A stretch of DNA of 64,000 bases, from positions 168,359,494 through 168,423,493 of the forward strand of contig CM070899.1 of assembly GCA_036417435.1 (NCBI GenBank), in the 5' to 3' direction. The DNA comes from Inia geoffrensis. Lineage: Eukaryota > Chordata > Mammalia > Artiodactyla > Iniidae. This document shows positions 21,624-34,084 of this stretch, one piece after another. A program made the position numbers and the translations under genes. Below the pieces are notes generated by a model that saw only the letters and a program-made list of their open reading frames with translations, was not told the DNA's origin and did not search any database. Position 1 is the first letter of the stretch, and each line of letters starts with the position of its first letter.

Positions 21624-23789
21624 AAGGTACCCCTTATGTGGGACCTACATTCTGTTGAGTAGAGAAGTATTGTAGTAATGGGTACCAATGCTGAACAGGT
21701 TTTCCTAGCATGTTATATAGTTCATGCAACCTGATCCAAGATGTTAGGCTCTTATTTTTCACTTTCTGTGTTGCTGCTTAAAGGTTCTCTACATCAGCTT
21801 GGTTGATGTTTGTTTAGTTGGGTGTTTGGTTTTTGCTGGTTGATGTTTGTGTGTATGAATTTTTTAAAAAGAATTCCAGGTTATTAAAGAGAGGATGTGA
21901 GCAGAACTGTTTGCATGAGTTATGAAAAAGCCTTGCTTAATTTATTCACTCTGCTGCTGTGCCGGGGAAGCACTTCCGTTAGGCCGGGAGGAAACAGACC
22001 AACTTCGTTTCACTCTTGAGACAGAATCAAGTCCCTGAGCGGCAGAACAGCAAGTAGGGCTTTTGTTGCTTTAATCCTCTGACATGTCCATGCGTTGTCC
22101 AGGTAGACAGGACCTTTGGAGGGTAAAGGACCATTGATCTTGCCCTTTCTTTTAGCATCAGCCACAACTTGTTCATTTGGGGCGAGAATGCTAGTCAGCC
22201 CCAGGAAGGTTGAGGAGGACCGTTCTCAGCATCCTCTGCCCCAGACATAGTCCCTAACTCACACTCTAACCAAAGCTGAGGAGAGAGTATGGCGGGGACT
22301 GTCATCTCTGCCAGCCTCTGACTGAAGTCAGCATGTCCTGGGGCTGGTCTTAGAAGACAGCCACCATGTGGCTGCATAAGACAAAACCCAGTTTGGAAAA
22401 ACGTTGCTTCCCAGGAGGGTAAATGAGACGGCATCTGAGGCGTGGGTCGAGGTGTGTTGTAAGGGGCTCGACGGAGCCATAAACACGAATACACCTCTCA
22501 GAGCCGCTGCCATCCTCCCTGTCCCCTGTGCCACCCAGAAAGCAACCTGGTTCAGCAAAACAGGAAGATGCAATTCCCATGCCCCGTCCACTCTCCTCTT
22601 GGCCGAGCAGGCTGCTGAGTGTGATGCTCTCTTTGTGGAGGGACCACCTGTCTAATGGGAACTGGATTGTGACCACCAGTTCATTTGACAGAGGCCGCCA
22701 CACAGCTGCCAGATGGTGACAGTCCTTAGCTGTTTTGCAAGTCCAATGTGGGTCACGTTCCCCTCTGGAGGTAGACAATGGATGGTTCCCTCCACCCAGC
22801 CCACGTGCTTGCAAAAGGCCGGGCTTCCAAGAGCCAAGGCTTTGCTCTCATCTCCTTGAAGGTAGAAAAAGACTTAAGGAAATGTAATGAATAAAGACAC
22901 ATTTTTTTAATCGGCTTGCTGGGTTTTCCTCTCTTCCTAATTGTTCTCTAATCTGTACTTAGGAGCACGGTGTTGAAGTGGGACATGTCAGGCTTTTACG
23001 CCACAGATTAAAACTCCCAGGCAAATAAAATTGTGACAGCTTAAGAGGCAGGGAAGAGTCTCCGGCCACTGGCAGAGTTTGATTATCCAACCTGGACTCA
23101 GGAGTAGTGGGAGGGCCTGCACGTAGCTTCGGGATGCCTTGCTGGGCCGGCTCAGCAGATAGGAGGGGGACCTGCCTCTCCGTGGCTTTCTCTTCACCTG
23201 CTGCATCAGCTGAAGAGCTGCACGAGGACGTGTACAACTACTGGTCAGATGGCCCTAGCAACACAAGATTCTGTGTCGACACATAGCCCATCACGTGTTT
23301 GCAATGAAAACGCTGTATTTTTAGAACACTTCAAAGTGAGGAAACCGTTAAAGCCCTATCACATCCTCCCCTTGCCCTCCGGCCACTTCCTCTGCACCTC
23401 CCAGGCAAATCACCCCCATTTTCTAGAAGAGGAGCCAGAGACAAAGATTAAGTGCTACTTTGAGCAAAGCTGATGATGCCAGGGAAGATTGCTGATCTCG
23501 TCTTAAAAATCTAACACACGCTTTGGGGTTGTTTTTCTATGGCTTCCACTCCTTTTACCTACACCATGTGGGTTCCATATGACCTTGAATCTAAGCCTTA
23601 ATATTGCATGTGGAGTTCAAAAGACAACTCGGTCTCCCATTTTCTTTCGTGGCATTCATTCAAATAATAATAGGCACATAATACTGTCTTGTAAAAATCA
23701 AAGCTCCAGGCACACTTTGAAAATCTTGTAGAATTTCTAACACTTATTTTCATAAGTGTCTTTCATGCAACTCGCTGAAACTGCTTGTT
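21624..23789. other. Unique intronic sequence
   Basis: No repeat recognised. Overlapping open frames on both strands at 22195-22837 are short, mutually overlapping, and show no known domain. Confidence 0.4.
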
Positions 23790-23880
23790 AGCAGACTATA
23801 TCTTTTGTATCTCTGCAATTCCCGTGCCTAGCTCAGTGCCTGGCATGGACTAGGTGATCAAAATTAGCTGTGGATTGGGC
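23790..23880 (+). repeat. L2 3'-end fragment
   Basis: TATCTCTGCAATTCCCGTGCC then CAGTGCCTGGCATGGACTAGG matches the L2 3' region (CCAGTGCCTGGCACATAGTAGG). Ends approximate. Confidence 0.6.
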
Positions 23881-24754
23881 AAGTGAAGTATTTCCTCTCG
23901 GGGGCCCCACGCTGACTTACCCATTTTTACAGAGTTACTGCTGAGAAGCAGAGAGAGGTCTTCATCCCTCCCTAGAACATGTTTTGAGAGGCTTATGTGC
24001 TAGGCAGTGTGCAGTGTACCAGGGATACAAACACAGAAGGCATGGCCCATGTCCATGGGGTACTCAGAGTCTACAGAGGGGTGGGGTGGGTGCACAAGGG
24101 CTGTGTGTGTATGTGTGTAGTGGGGAGAGAGTCTATAATATTCTTCCTTTTTTCCCCCTGAAAACTCTCTGACCAGTTAAAGTTAAGAATACAAATAGGG
24201 GGAGGGACTTGTGAGTTGTCCGACTCGTATGGCATCCTGCCCGGTACATGCTCAAAACCAAGCCTTCAGCTAGGAAGGCCTGTCAGGTGTTGGGAAGAGC
24301 TGTGCCCACCATCAGCTCTCGGCACTGTTCCAGAGCGAGAAGCATCCACTCTGTCCCCAGTCATCCCCAAGTCATCTCTGTCCACACCCCCAAATTCACA
24401 GGGCTTGAGTGTTTCTTTAGATGAGACTATGTTTATTAGCCCATTTATGGTCCTCAGTGATTTGGGGCCGGAAGGAAAGAAAAGTAGATCAAGTAAGTGA
24501 AAGCGTTTTATAAATTGTCCAACTCCACATGAACGAGAGGTGTGATGCTTAGGTGTGTGTGTTAGGTGTGCCTTTCCTGGTTTAGGCTGATCGCCATGGA
24601 GTGTTTAGCTGTTGTGTACTCTTTGCCTGCAAAATAAAATGCCACCTTGCAGTCAAACGCTGTGGAATTGGATGGCGTGGTAGGACAAAAAGAGAGCGAG
24701 GTGCAGGGGTGAAGAACAGGCCTTGGCCATTAAGTGCCTACATTCTGACCCCCC

Positions 24755-24910
24755 CACACACCTTTTTTCTTTGTGTCATCTGATGCCTCCACGCCTCAGT
24801 TTCCTCGTCTGCAAGATGAATAGGGCTGTTACGCAGGTGCAATGAGATCATACAGATAGAACACTAAGAAGAGCATCCAGCGCGTAGGAAGCTGTTGTTC
24901 TTCCCAACCT
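24755..24910 (+). repeat. MIR fragment
   Basis: GCCTCAGTTTCCTCGTCTGC then AAGATGAATAGGGCTGTTACG and AATGAGATCATACAGATAGA is the MIR core and 3' part. Confidence 0.75.
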
Positions 24911-25069
24911 GCTCTAGATGAGAAAACTGAAGCACAGAGAGGTTAGGTGAGCATCACAGTTCAACATGGCCTCCCAGCAGCACCTGTGCATGCAGCCCAC
25001 ATTCAAAACAAACTGGCCTTTCAGTAAAAGCAGGATCAGTTCTCAGTAGTATTGACCATAATAGTAACA

Positions 25070-25316
25070 ACAACTAGTATTTATGCAGAGTACTTGATAT
25101 GTACCAGCTCCTACACTAAAGGGCTTAATATACAGTATCTTGTTTTAACATATATTCTCCGAACAGTCTTTTGAGGCAAGTACTATTTAGTGAGCCCATT
25201 TTATAGCAAAGAAACCTAAACTTACAAAACAAACACATACAAATAAGTGGCAGACAGGGAATTGAAACCTAAGTAGTTTGTCTTGAGAGTCCATGCCCCT
25301 AACCATTACACTGCCC
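25070..25316 (-). repeat. MIR fragment
   Basis: TAGTATTTATGCAGAGTACTT, then CATTTTATAGCAAAGAAACC, AAGTGGCAGACAGGGAATTG and CCCCTAACCATTACACTGCC: a near full-length reverse-complement MIR ending at the tRNA-like head. Confidence 0.8.
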
Positions 25317-25434
25317 TGCTTCCTGGGTTCCTCCAGCACTCTGGAGGTGCCTCTGTTCTTGGTACTTACAATGACTAATTATAAGTTGTAATTGAAATTA
25401 CTAATGGAAACTGTGTCTTTTTTCCCCCAAAATG

Positions 25435-25940
25435 TGTACCCCTCTGGAGTGTGAGTTGACTTTGACAGCTCTGCATGCCTACCATTTGGCAAAGTGTGTC
25501 GTATCCAGTGGGTGCTTAATAATGTTGGTTGAATGGTATTGAATTCTTTCCTGAACACTCCTTGGATATCGGCTCCCGTGCCTTGAGTCCTTCTCATTTC
25601 CTCTAACTAGAAGTACTATTTTTTCTTTTCCCGATTCCGATTGTTCATATTCTGGCCTTCCAGAGTCTAGTGCAAATACCATTCCATCCATAAAGGCTTC
25701 TTCTGGACACCCCATCAAAGAGCCATGTCCACGCCACTGAAATTCGTATGGCATTGTGGCCCCCTCTCCCCATGCGCGTTGCTTTCTGTGTCACGCTGCA
25801 GTAGGGTTTGCACTGGTCTTAACAGAACTTGAAGCTTCTGGAAGCCGGGAGTTATTCAAGTCAACTGGTATACCTCCTAGACCCTCATAGAACTTAATAC
25901 AGTGCCTTAAAACCGTAATGAACACTGGTTGAGTGAGCGA
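25435..25940 (+). repeat. L2 3'-region fragments
   Basis: CCAGTGGGTGCTTAATAATG followed by TTGGTTGAATGG is an L2 3' end. Further right, TCCATAAAGGCTTCTTCTGG and AATACAGTGCCTTAAAACCG, then AACACTGGTTGAGTGAGCGAG, repeat the same pattern. This suggests two partial L2 copies in the same orientation. Confidence 0.6.
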
Positions 25941-27034
25941 GTGAGTGCAAAACGTTCAAGACAAAGGGATATTTTCCCCACCAAGTGATTCTACCTTTTC
26001 TGCTTCTTTTTCTTTTCATGGCACATTGAAATAGAGTGCCCCATCACCTTCCCAGTTTTGAATCAGGGGGTGGGCAGTCTGTGGAGCCTGAAAAAATATT
26101 GTTTCAACTGGAGCAATGGAAGGAAGAGACTCATTTTAGGGTGTCGCTATAGTGTGAAAAGCTCTGACATTTGACATAAAATAAGGAAGGAGAAAAACAG
26201 TTCACTGTGTAGTTGGGGTCTCTTGCCAGCAAAGACTTGGGCACGCTCTCCAGGCACGGCGGCATGCTCACCTGAAACCCCGCCAGACTTACAGATGTTT
26301 CCTTTGGCTCTGGTGTGACGAGCCACAGCGCGGTTCTCAGGAACAGTTCCATTCTGGCAGGGATGGATGTAACAGGGAGTGGGACAGCAAGCAGAGGAAT
26401 GACTTCATAGGTCTCCTCCGTTCCGAGTCTCTTAGATCCTGTGGTGTGCATTGCCATTTCCCTTTGAGTGTTCATACATCACTTTATTCACTTAGTGCCA
26501 ACACATACACAACCCTTTTATGAGGCTATGAAAGCTCTACTTAGCTGAGCACATTTTTGGAACTGTGATAAGTTTTACCTCTGGTTGTGATCCTAGAAAT
26601 TCCCCAAAGGTCACGCGTAGGTGAATGGAACTCTTCCAGACTTGGGTTTTTTTCCTTCAAGATTATGACACAGAAGAAAATGTATCCACCCAAGGGGAAT
26701 GAGGGAGGAGTACAAAGTTGAAGAAAGGGTGGAGAGTCCAAAGGCTGTGATTCTTGCCTCATTTCTACTCCCGGGTTTTAAACTGCCCCTTGGAATGAGA
26801 TGATCTGGCAGCATACAGCATGTCCAAAATGTGAATTCACCCAGTCTTCTTTGGTAATCCGTTGACTATTAATGGTGCCATCTTCCTTCCTCTCAACTGG
26901 TCTCCAAATCTTCACCTTCACATCCAAATCTTGTGAATTTGAGACTTTCGTGTTCTCAGAGCTATTCTCTCCATTCCTACTACCACTACTATTTGTACTG
27001 CTTTCTTAGGATATTGCAGGTAACCTCTCAAATG

Positions 27035-28143
27035 GTCTTTTCTTCTTAACAGCTTTGTTGAGGCACAATTAATATACAATAAACTTCACATACTGGAAGT
27101 GTAAAAATTTGATAAGTTTTAAGGTAGGTGTACACCTGTGAAACCATCGCCACAATCAAAATAACAAACATATCCATCACCCCTAAACATGTATGCATCT
27201 TCCTTAGAAATCCCATCCTCCCTGCCCTGCCCTCCACCACTGATCTGCTTTCTGTCACTGTAACTTTCCATTTCCTACAATTTTATGTAATTGCAGTCAT
27301 TCAGCATGTGTCTTTTTTTTTGAGGGGGCGGGGGGTGCTGGCTTCTTTCACTCTGCATAATTATTTCAAGATTTAATATCAGCAGTTCACTTACATCAGT
27401 AATGCACTCCTGTTAATTGCTAAGTAGCGTTCCTTTGAACGAATATACTGCAGTTTTTCAGTTCTCCTGTTCATGGGCATTTGGGTGGTTTCCAGTTTTT
27501 GATGATTAACAAATGAAGCTGTTATGAACATTCATGTTACAAGTGTTTGTGTGCTTTTGTTTCTCTTGGCTAAACATCTAGGAGTGGAGTGGCTGAAGCT
27601 AATGGTAGGAGTATATTTAACTTTTTAAGAAACTGCCGAATTGTTTTCTACAGCAGTTGTACCATTTTACAATCCCACCAGCAGTGTAGGAGCTTCAGTT
27701 CCTCCACATCCTCGCCAACACTTGATATAATCACTGTTTCTAATTTTAACCATTCTAATAGGTATAATGATGTATGTCATTGTGGTTTTAATTTTCATAT
27801 AACTAAAGATGCTAAGCATATTTTTATGAGCTTATTTGATACCTGTATATCTTCTTTGAACTGTTTGAATCTTTTCCCAGTCTTGAATTGGGCTGTTTCC
27901 TTACTGTTGAGTTTTGAGACTACAAGTCCTTTTATCAGATCGGTGTTTTGTGTGTATTTGCTGCCAGTCTGTGTCATGTCTTTTCATTCTCTTAATAGTA
28001 TCTTTTTAAGAGCCAAAGTTTTTCATTTTGGTGAAGTGTTATTAATTTGTTCTTTTACTGATTGTGCTCTTGGTTTCGTATCAAGGAAAACCTAACCCAC
28101 AGTCACAAAAAAAGCGATAGTTTACTTCCTTTCTAATGTAGGC

Positions 28144-28145
<2 letters not shown>
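27035..28145 (-). mobile_element. Ancient L1 (L1M-type) 3' region, antisense
   Basis: Contains the reverse complement of the L1M 3' end: AGCTTTGTTGAGGCACAATT, GGTGGTTTCCAGTTTTTGATG, GAAACTGCCGAATTGTTTTC, CAATCCCACCAGCAGTGTAG, CATTGTGGTTTTAATTTTCAT and GTCTTTTCATTCTCTTAATAG in that order. It is 3' UTR / distal sequence with no intact reading frame. It abuts the poly-T at 28146. Confidence 0.85.

Positions 28146-28177
<32 letters not shown>
28146..28177. repeat. Long poly-T tract at an L1 junction
   Basis: About 31 uninterrupted T residues between L1 3'-end sequence on the left and mid-ORF2 sequence on the right. It could be the poly-A tail (antisense) of a separate insertion or a secondary expansion at a deletion junction. 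Confidence 0.85.
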
Positions 28178-28179
<2 letters not shown>

Positions 28180-30804
28180 CTGCTTGCTCTGGCTAAAATC
28201 TCCAGGTCAGTGTTGAATAGAAGTAGTGAGAGTGGACATCACCATCGTGTTCTTGATCTTAGAAGAAAATCGTTCTATCTTTTACCATTAAGTGTGGTGT
28301 AAGCTGTAGGTTTTTCATAGATGCCCTTTATCAAGTTGAGAACATTCCCTTCTCTTCCTGTTTTGCTGAAAATGATTATGGAGAATGGATGTTGGGCTTT
28401 GTCAGTTGCTTTTTCCACATCTGTCGAGGTGATCATATGGTTTTCTTTTTTAGTTTGTAAATATTGTGAAGCACATTGGTTGATTTTCAATGTTAAACCA
28501 GCCTTGCATTGCTAGGAGATAAACTCAACTTTATCATAAGGTACAATCCTTGTGTTCACTGCATTCTGTTTGCTCAAATTTTATTCAGAATGTGTACAGC
28601 TGTATTCAGAAGGAAGATTGTTTTGTAGTTTTCTTCTAATTTCTTTAGCTGATTTTGGTTTAATGTAATCCTGACCTCATGAGTGAGTTAGAAAGTATTC
28701 CCTCCTCTTCAGTTTCCTGGAAATGTTTGTTAAGTTGTATTATTATTTTCTTAAGTGTTTGGTAGAATCTATCACCTAAGTCATCTGGAGCTCAAGTTTT
28801 TTTGTGTGAGAAAAAGAAGGTTTTTAAGCACAAATTCATTTTCCTTAGTATGTATAAACCTGTATGTACTAAATATATATATATTTACATATAAATGTAC
28901 CTACAGGTCTATTTAGGTTGTATATTCTTGAGTTTCTCTCCCTTAGAGAATGTCTGTTTCATCTAAGTTGTCAAATTTATTTGCACAAAGCTGTGTATAA
29001 TATTATTTTATCCTTTTACTGTCTGTAGACTATGGTGATGTCATTGCTCTCATTTCTGATATTAATAATTTGTGCTTTATCTCTCTCTTTTCTTCATATG
29101 CCTTGAAAGTGTCTCAGTTTTATTTGTCTGCTCCAAGAAGTACCTTTGGTTTTATTGATTTTCTTCATTGCTTTTGTTTTCTCTATCTTATTGATTTTCA
29201 CTGATTTTTATTTTCTTCTATTACCTACTTTGGGTTTAATTTGCTCTCATTTCTCTAGTTTTTAAAGGTGGAAGCTGAGGTCGTTGATTTGAAATCTTTC
29301 TTATCTAATGAGCATATTTACTGGTATACAGTTAACCTAAGTACTGCCTTACCTACATCCCACAAGTTTTGATATGTTGTGGTTTCATTTTCATTCCACT
29401 CAAAATACTTTCTAATTTCTTTAGATTTCTTCTTTGACCCGTGGTTATTCAAAGTGTGTTATATGGTTTCTAAATATCCGAGAATTTTACAGGGATTATT
29501 CTATTATTGATTTCTAATTTAATTTTATTTTGGTTAGGGAACATAACATACCTTGACTGGCTTGCAGACTTACAAATTTATTGAGACTTGTTTGCCCCAT
29601 AATATGGCCTATCTTGGTGAATATTCCATGTGCAGTTGAAAAGAATATGTATCATGTTGTTCTTGGACCGAGTGTTCTACAAATGTCAGTTTGGTTGATG
29701 GTGTTGTGCAGAAGTACCCTTACTGATTTTCTGTATATACTGTCAGTCAGGCTATTGAAATCTCCAAATATTATGGTGGATTTTTCTATTTCTCCTTGCA
29801 ATTCTGTCAGTTTTTGCTTTATGAATTTTGCAGTTCTGTTATTTGGTGCATAAATGTTTCGAATTTTTATGTCCTCTGGATGAATTGACTTATTATTTTG
29901 AAATGATCTTTATTTCTGGTATTATCCTTTGCTCTGAATCTATTTTGACTGATGTTAATAAAGCCGCTCAAGTTTTCTTTTAACTAGTGTTATAAAGTGT
30001 ATCTTTTTCCGTTCTTTCACTTTTAACCTATTTGCGTTTGTATAATCTAAAGTGCATTTCTTATAGAGAGCAGACAGTTGGGTCTTACTTCTTTTTTAAT
30101 TACTGTGACAAGTTCTACCTTTTAATAGAAGTGTTTACATAATTAATATTTAATATGATTGTTGATAAAGTTGAGTGTAAATCTGTCATTTCACTGTTTA
30201 CTTTTTATTTCTCTCACCTGTTCTTTATTCTCTTTTTCTGCCTCTTCTTAAGATTATTTTTATCCTGTTTTATCTCTTTTATTGGCTTATTAACTATCAA
30301 ACTCTGCTTTGGTATTTTAGGGGCTGTCTTAGGGTTGATAGTATATATCTTTACCTTATTACAATTTACCTTCAAATGATGGTGTAAAACTTCACATATA
30401 ATTTGAGAATCTTACAGTAGTATACATCCGTTTTTTTTCCCCTCCCACACTTTATGCTCTTATTGTCATAATTTTGGTTTTACATATGTGGTAAAGCCCA
30501 CAATACATAGTTATAATTTTTGTTTAGGTGGTCCAATTTCTTTTAAAGAGATTTAAGTAATAATGAAAATAAAATCATACAAAAATCATACATATTTACC
30601 CATGTAGTTACTGTTTCTGGTGTTTTCCATTCCTGTTTTCTTCTGGTAACATTTTCCTTCTGATGAAAGACCTCATTAACATTTCTTATAGGGTAGGTCA
30701 TCTGTTGTATGTCTAAAAGCATTTGTTTTGCCCTCGTTCTTGAAATATATTATCACTGGATATAGAATTCCGCGTAGACAGATTTTTTTGTCTTTCAGTA
30801 TTTT
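28180..30804 (-). mobile_element. Ancient L1 ORF2 remnant, antisense (broken)
   Basis: Translation of the minus strand at 28275-28490 gives HMITSTDVEKATDKAQHPF followed by LIKGIYEKPTA and TLNGKR, recognisable as the reverse-transcriptase core region of L1 ORF2 (upstream of the catalytic aspartates). Further right, toward the 5' end of the element, the text matches the endonuclease region and upstream in antisense: TTATTGAGACTTGTTTGCCC, ATATTCCATGTGCAGTTGAA, TTATAGAGAGCAGACAGTTG. No long frame survives, and stops and indels are abundant, so it is inactive. Confidence 0.85.
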
Positions 30805-31183
30805 TTTTTAACTATGTTTTCCAGCTCTATTGAGATTTAATTGACATATAACGTATTAGTTTTAGGTGTAGTACGTGGTGATTTGAAATATGTATACATT
30901 ACAAAATGATTACCACACTAAGTTTAATTAACACACCTCATTTTGTATAGTTATTATAGTTTTTTTTCTTGTAATGAGAGCTTTTAAGATTTACTTTTAG
31001 AAACTTTCAAGTGTGCAATACAGTATTAACTAAGTATAGCCACCATGCTCTACATTACATCCCCAGAACTTATAACTGGAAGTTTACCTTTGACCCCCTT
31101 CACCAGTTTCACCCACCCTCCAGCCCCCGTCTCTATCAACCACCAATCTGTTCTCTGTAGCTATGAGTTCATTTCTTTCGTTA
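30805..31183 (-). mobile_element. L1 3'-end fragment nested inside the older L1, antisense
   Basis: TCCAGCTCTATTGAGATTTAA and TGACATATAACGTATTAGTT begin a second L1 3' UTR, continuing to CATCCCCAGAACTTATAACTG and CAACCACCAATCTGTTCTC. On either side the host L1 text is continuous (TTTGTCTTTCAGTA before; ACTGTCTTCTCAACTTGTAT after), so this copy is a later insertion. The boundaries are approximate, with a weak TATTTT duplication. Confidence 0.75.
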
Positions 31184-31847
31184 TTTTAAAGATCCACTGT
31201 CTTCTCAACTTGTATTTTTCCTGGTAAGAAATTTGACATCATCCTTACTACCTTTGTTTCTCCATATGTGAGTCTTTTTCCCTCAGTCTGCTTTTAAGAT
31301 CGTCTCTTTGTTAACTGGTTTTGAGGAACTTGATCGTAAAGTGTCTTGATTTCGTTTTCTTTATATATCTTGCACTTGGGCATTGAGCTTCTTGGATTTG
31401 TGAACTATAAGTTTTCATTGAAATTGGAACTTTTCCAGCTCTTCCTTTGTTCAGATATTTCTCTGTCCCCTTTTTCTCTCCTCTCCTTTCGGGACTCCAG
31501 TTACTCACGTATTTGGCCGCGTGAAGTTGTCCGGTAGCTCACTAATGTGCTTTTCTTCTTCTTTTAAAATTCTTGCTTCTTGCCATGTTTCACTTTGAAA
31601 CACAGTTCACTCACTAATCTTTTCTTCTACAGTGTTTAGTCAGCCATTAATCCCATCCAGCCTCTCTCATCTCAGGCATTATAGTTTTTTAATCTCTGTA
31701 AGTCCATTTTGGGTCTTTTTTATACCTTTCAAATCTTCACTTACCTTTGGGAATATACCAAATACAGGGATAATAACTATTTTTAATGTCTTTTTTATTG
31801 TCCTTGTCTGCTAATGCTAACATCTGTAGTAGTTCTAGGTTGGTTTA
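31184..31847 (-). mobile_element. Continuation of the host L1 toward its 5' end, antisense
   Basis: After the nested piece the host resumes with GTGAGTCTTTTTCCCTCAGTC, CTTTTAAGATCGTCTCTTTG, GAGCTTCTTGGATTTGTGAAC and CCTTTCGGGACTCCAGTTAC. This is the order typical of old L1 ORF1/ORF2-junction sequence in antisense. Confidence 0.75.
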
Positions 31848-32038
31848 TTTATTTTTTTTATATTTATTTATTTATTTGGTTGCACCGGGTCTTAGTTGCG
31901 GCAGGCGCCCTTAGTTGTAGCATGCGAACTCTTAGTTGCAGCATGCATGTTGGGATCTAGTTCCCTGACCAGGGATTGAACCCTGGCTCCCTGCGTTGGG
32001 AGCATGGAGTCTTATCCACTGTACCACCAAAGAAGTCC
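31848..32038 (-). mobile_element. CHR-type SINE inserted in the ancient L1, antisense
   Basis: Tail (TTTATTTATTTATTTGG) to TACCACCAAAGAAGTCC, the reverse of the CHR head. A perfect 13-bp duplication CTAGGTTGGTTTA flanks it (31835-31847 and 32039-32051). It dates after both L1 layers around it. Confidence 0.93.
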
Positions 32039-32051
32039 CTAGGTTGGTTTA

Positions 32052-32750
32052 AATGAGTTGATTTTTCTCACTACAGACTGTGTTTTCCTTATTCTTTGCA
32101 TGACTGGAAATCTTTAAGTACCAAGATACTCAAACGTTATGACATTCGTCTTGTTGGGTGCTAGATATTTTTGCATTCCTTTAACATTTTTGAGCTTTGT
32201 TCTGCAGTGCAGTTAAGTTAGTTGAAAGCAATGTGTTCCCTTTGAGTTTTGCTCTTTTGATGTATTAGGCAGGTCTGAAACAATACCCAGCCTAGAGCTA
32301 ATTATTTCCCACTTCGAAGGTAAGGCTTTCCTGATTTCTCTACCCAGTGTGCCATGAGTTAGGAGTTTTTCTAGTCTGGCTGTTTGGAACAGCACTGTTC
32401 TTAGCTTTTAATCATTTTGGATGGTTTTTCCATTTCTGGTCTTTGCTGGTTTCTTTTCCCACTTAGACTGATCAGTACTATACTGAATACTGCAGGGACC
32501 CTCTGCAGATATTGGGGGTTCTCTCTGTGTAGCTCCTTCCTCTCCATTACACTTCCTCGTGAATTCTAACTGACTTGCCTCCCCCGGACTCTCAGCTTAA
32601 ATCAGTTCAGGATGTCTACCACGTTCTTTCTACCTGGCTTCCCTCTCCCTGTAACATAGCCTGGAAACTCTTTAGGGACGTCAGCTGTTTTCAGCCTGGA
32701 AAGTTACCATCTAGACCAGAAGCAGAGGTCTGCTCTTCTGGATTATATTT
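32052..32750 (-). mobile_element. Probable 5' remainder of the ancient L1, antisense
   Basis: GGGTGCTAGATATTTTTGCAT, TTTTGAGCTTTGTTCTGCAG and later pyrimidine-rich text fit the 5' part of an old L1 in antisense. Similarity fades gradually, so the right boundary is uncertain. Confidence 0.5.
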
Positions 32751-32829
32751 TTCATCCCTGATTCTTTTCTCAAAATGCCTTCCTTTGTATCCAGAGAAGT
32801 CACAGTACTGATTATGGTACATGAACATT

Positions 32830-33290
32830 TAATAGCACCATGTGGCCTAGTGAATAAAGCCCAGATTCCTTGGCCATATTTTTCATGTCTTATGTAAACC
32901 ATTCTGTGTTTTTTCTATTTCCTTTCATAATTTCCATTGCTACAGATCTGTTCTTTATAAGGTGGAACCCCTGTACTCCCTGTCTTTCTCACAACAGCCC
33001 GCCTGCCTCCCAGACCTGCCGTTTCCTACAAAGTTTTATCAGATTTCCAGGTTGAAAATAATCTCTTCTTTCTCCAAACTCCTATAAAGCCTTACTTGTG
33101 CCTCTTTTATTCAACCTATCACCTTCTAATATGTAGTAGCTTATTTACATACATGTCTTATCTCCTCTATCTATAAATCCCTTGAGGAAAAGATTCCTGT
33201 CTCCTACAGAGGCTCTTAGAAATAATACAACGTGTGCATTTTAAAGCGATCTGTAAATGTCTGTTAAACACGCATTTCTGGGGAATCTTG
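32830..33290 (+). repeat. L2 fragment
   Basis: GTGGCCTAGTGAATAAAGCCC, CTCCCTGTCTTTCTCACAAC, CTCCTATAAAGCCTTACTTG, and AAATCCCTTGAGGAAAAGATTCC follow the L2 order toward its 3' end. Confidence 0.6.
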
Positions 33291-33778
33291 GGAATGAACA
33301 CTGAACAGAGGTTGATGAAATTTTAACCCAATGATAAAGAATATCCTAGGTAAAAATAACTGGGGAGATTGAATGTCTACCGAATGCTTCAATCCACTCT
33401 TAGCTGATGTAACCTCTTCCTTCTCTGTGTGTCAGCCTACAAACAAGAGGTGCCCTTGTCCCTTTGAAAGAAGGACTCTGAACTCAGGGGTTTTTATATC
33501 ACTATCTTTGTCTTCCCACAAGCCAGTACTGTACCTGGTTCAAGAAATAGCTGTTTAATCACAGCAGTAACTCCCAATGGGAGGTCCTCTCCAGAGAATT
33601 AGTCTTTTAAAAAAAAATTCCACAAAGTAGACTGGACCCTGGATGTGGTACAAAGAGCTTTTGTCTTCCAAAATCTGTCTGAAATACGGTAAGCATTCAA
33701 GGAAAGAGAAAGCACAAAATTAAATTCTGACGCCCTGGGTTTTCTCTTTTTATAAAAATCCACTGAAATGATTCTACT

Positions 33779-34042
33779 TATACAAGGCACTTAGGAGTAG
33801 TCAGATTCACAGAGACAGAAAGTAGGGTGGAAGTTGCCAAAAGCTGGGGGAAGGGAAAATGGGGAGTTGTTTTGTGGGTGCAGAGTCTCATTTTGGAAGG
33901 ATGGAAAAGTTCTGGAGGTGGATGGTGGTGATGTTTACACAGCGTTGTGAATGTACTTAATGCCACAACCATATACTTAAAAACGGTTAAAATGGCTAAA
34001 GTTTCAGTTACATATATTTTGCCACAATCTAAAAGAAAAAAA
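33779..34042 (+). mobile_element. L1M-type 3'-end fragment, sense
   Basis: GGTGGAAGTTGCCAAAAGCT, AAAAGTTCTGGAGGTGGATG, GGTGGTGATGTTTACACAGC, GTGAATGTACTTAATGCCAC and AAACGGTTAAAATGGC, ending in TTTTGCCACAATCTAAAAG plus A-rich tail. This is the classic 3' end of old L1M elements and the only L1 copy in sense orientation here. Confidence 0.85.
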
Positions 34043-34084
34043 GTATCCATTGGAGGTCCTGGTCACGTTTACGGAAGGATCATA

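Noticed and set aside
27589..28095. 168-codon frame on the plus strand
   Set aside because: It lies antisense within ancient L1 3' sequence, so it is a by-product of repeat DNA.
28146..28177. Poly-T as the pyrimidine tract of a cryptic exon
   Set aside because: No AG acceptor with a following open, donor-terminated exon was found. The tract sits inside antisense L1 DNA.
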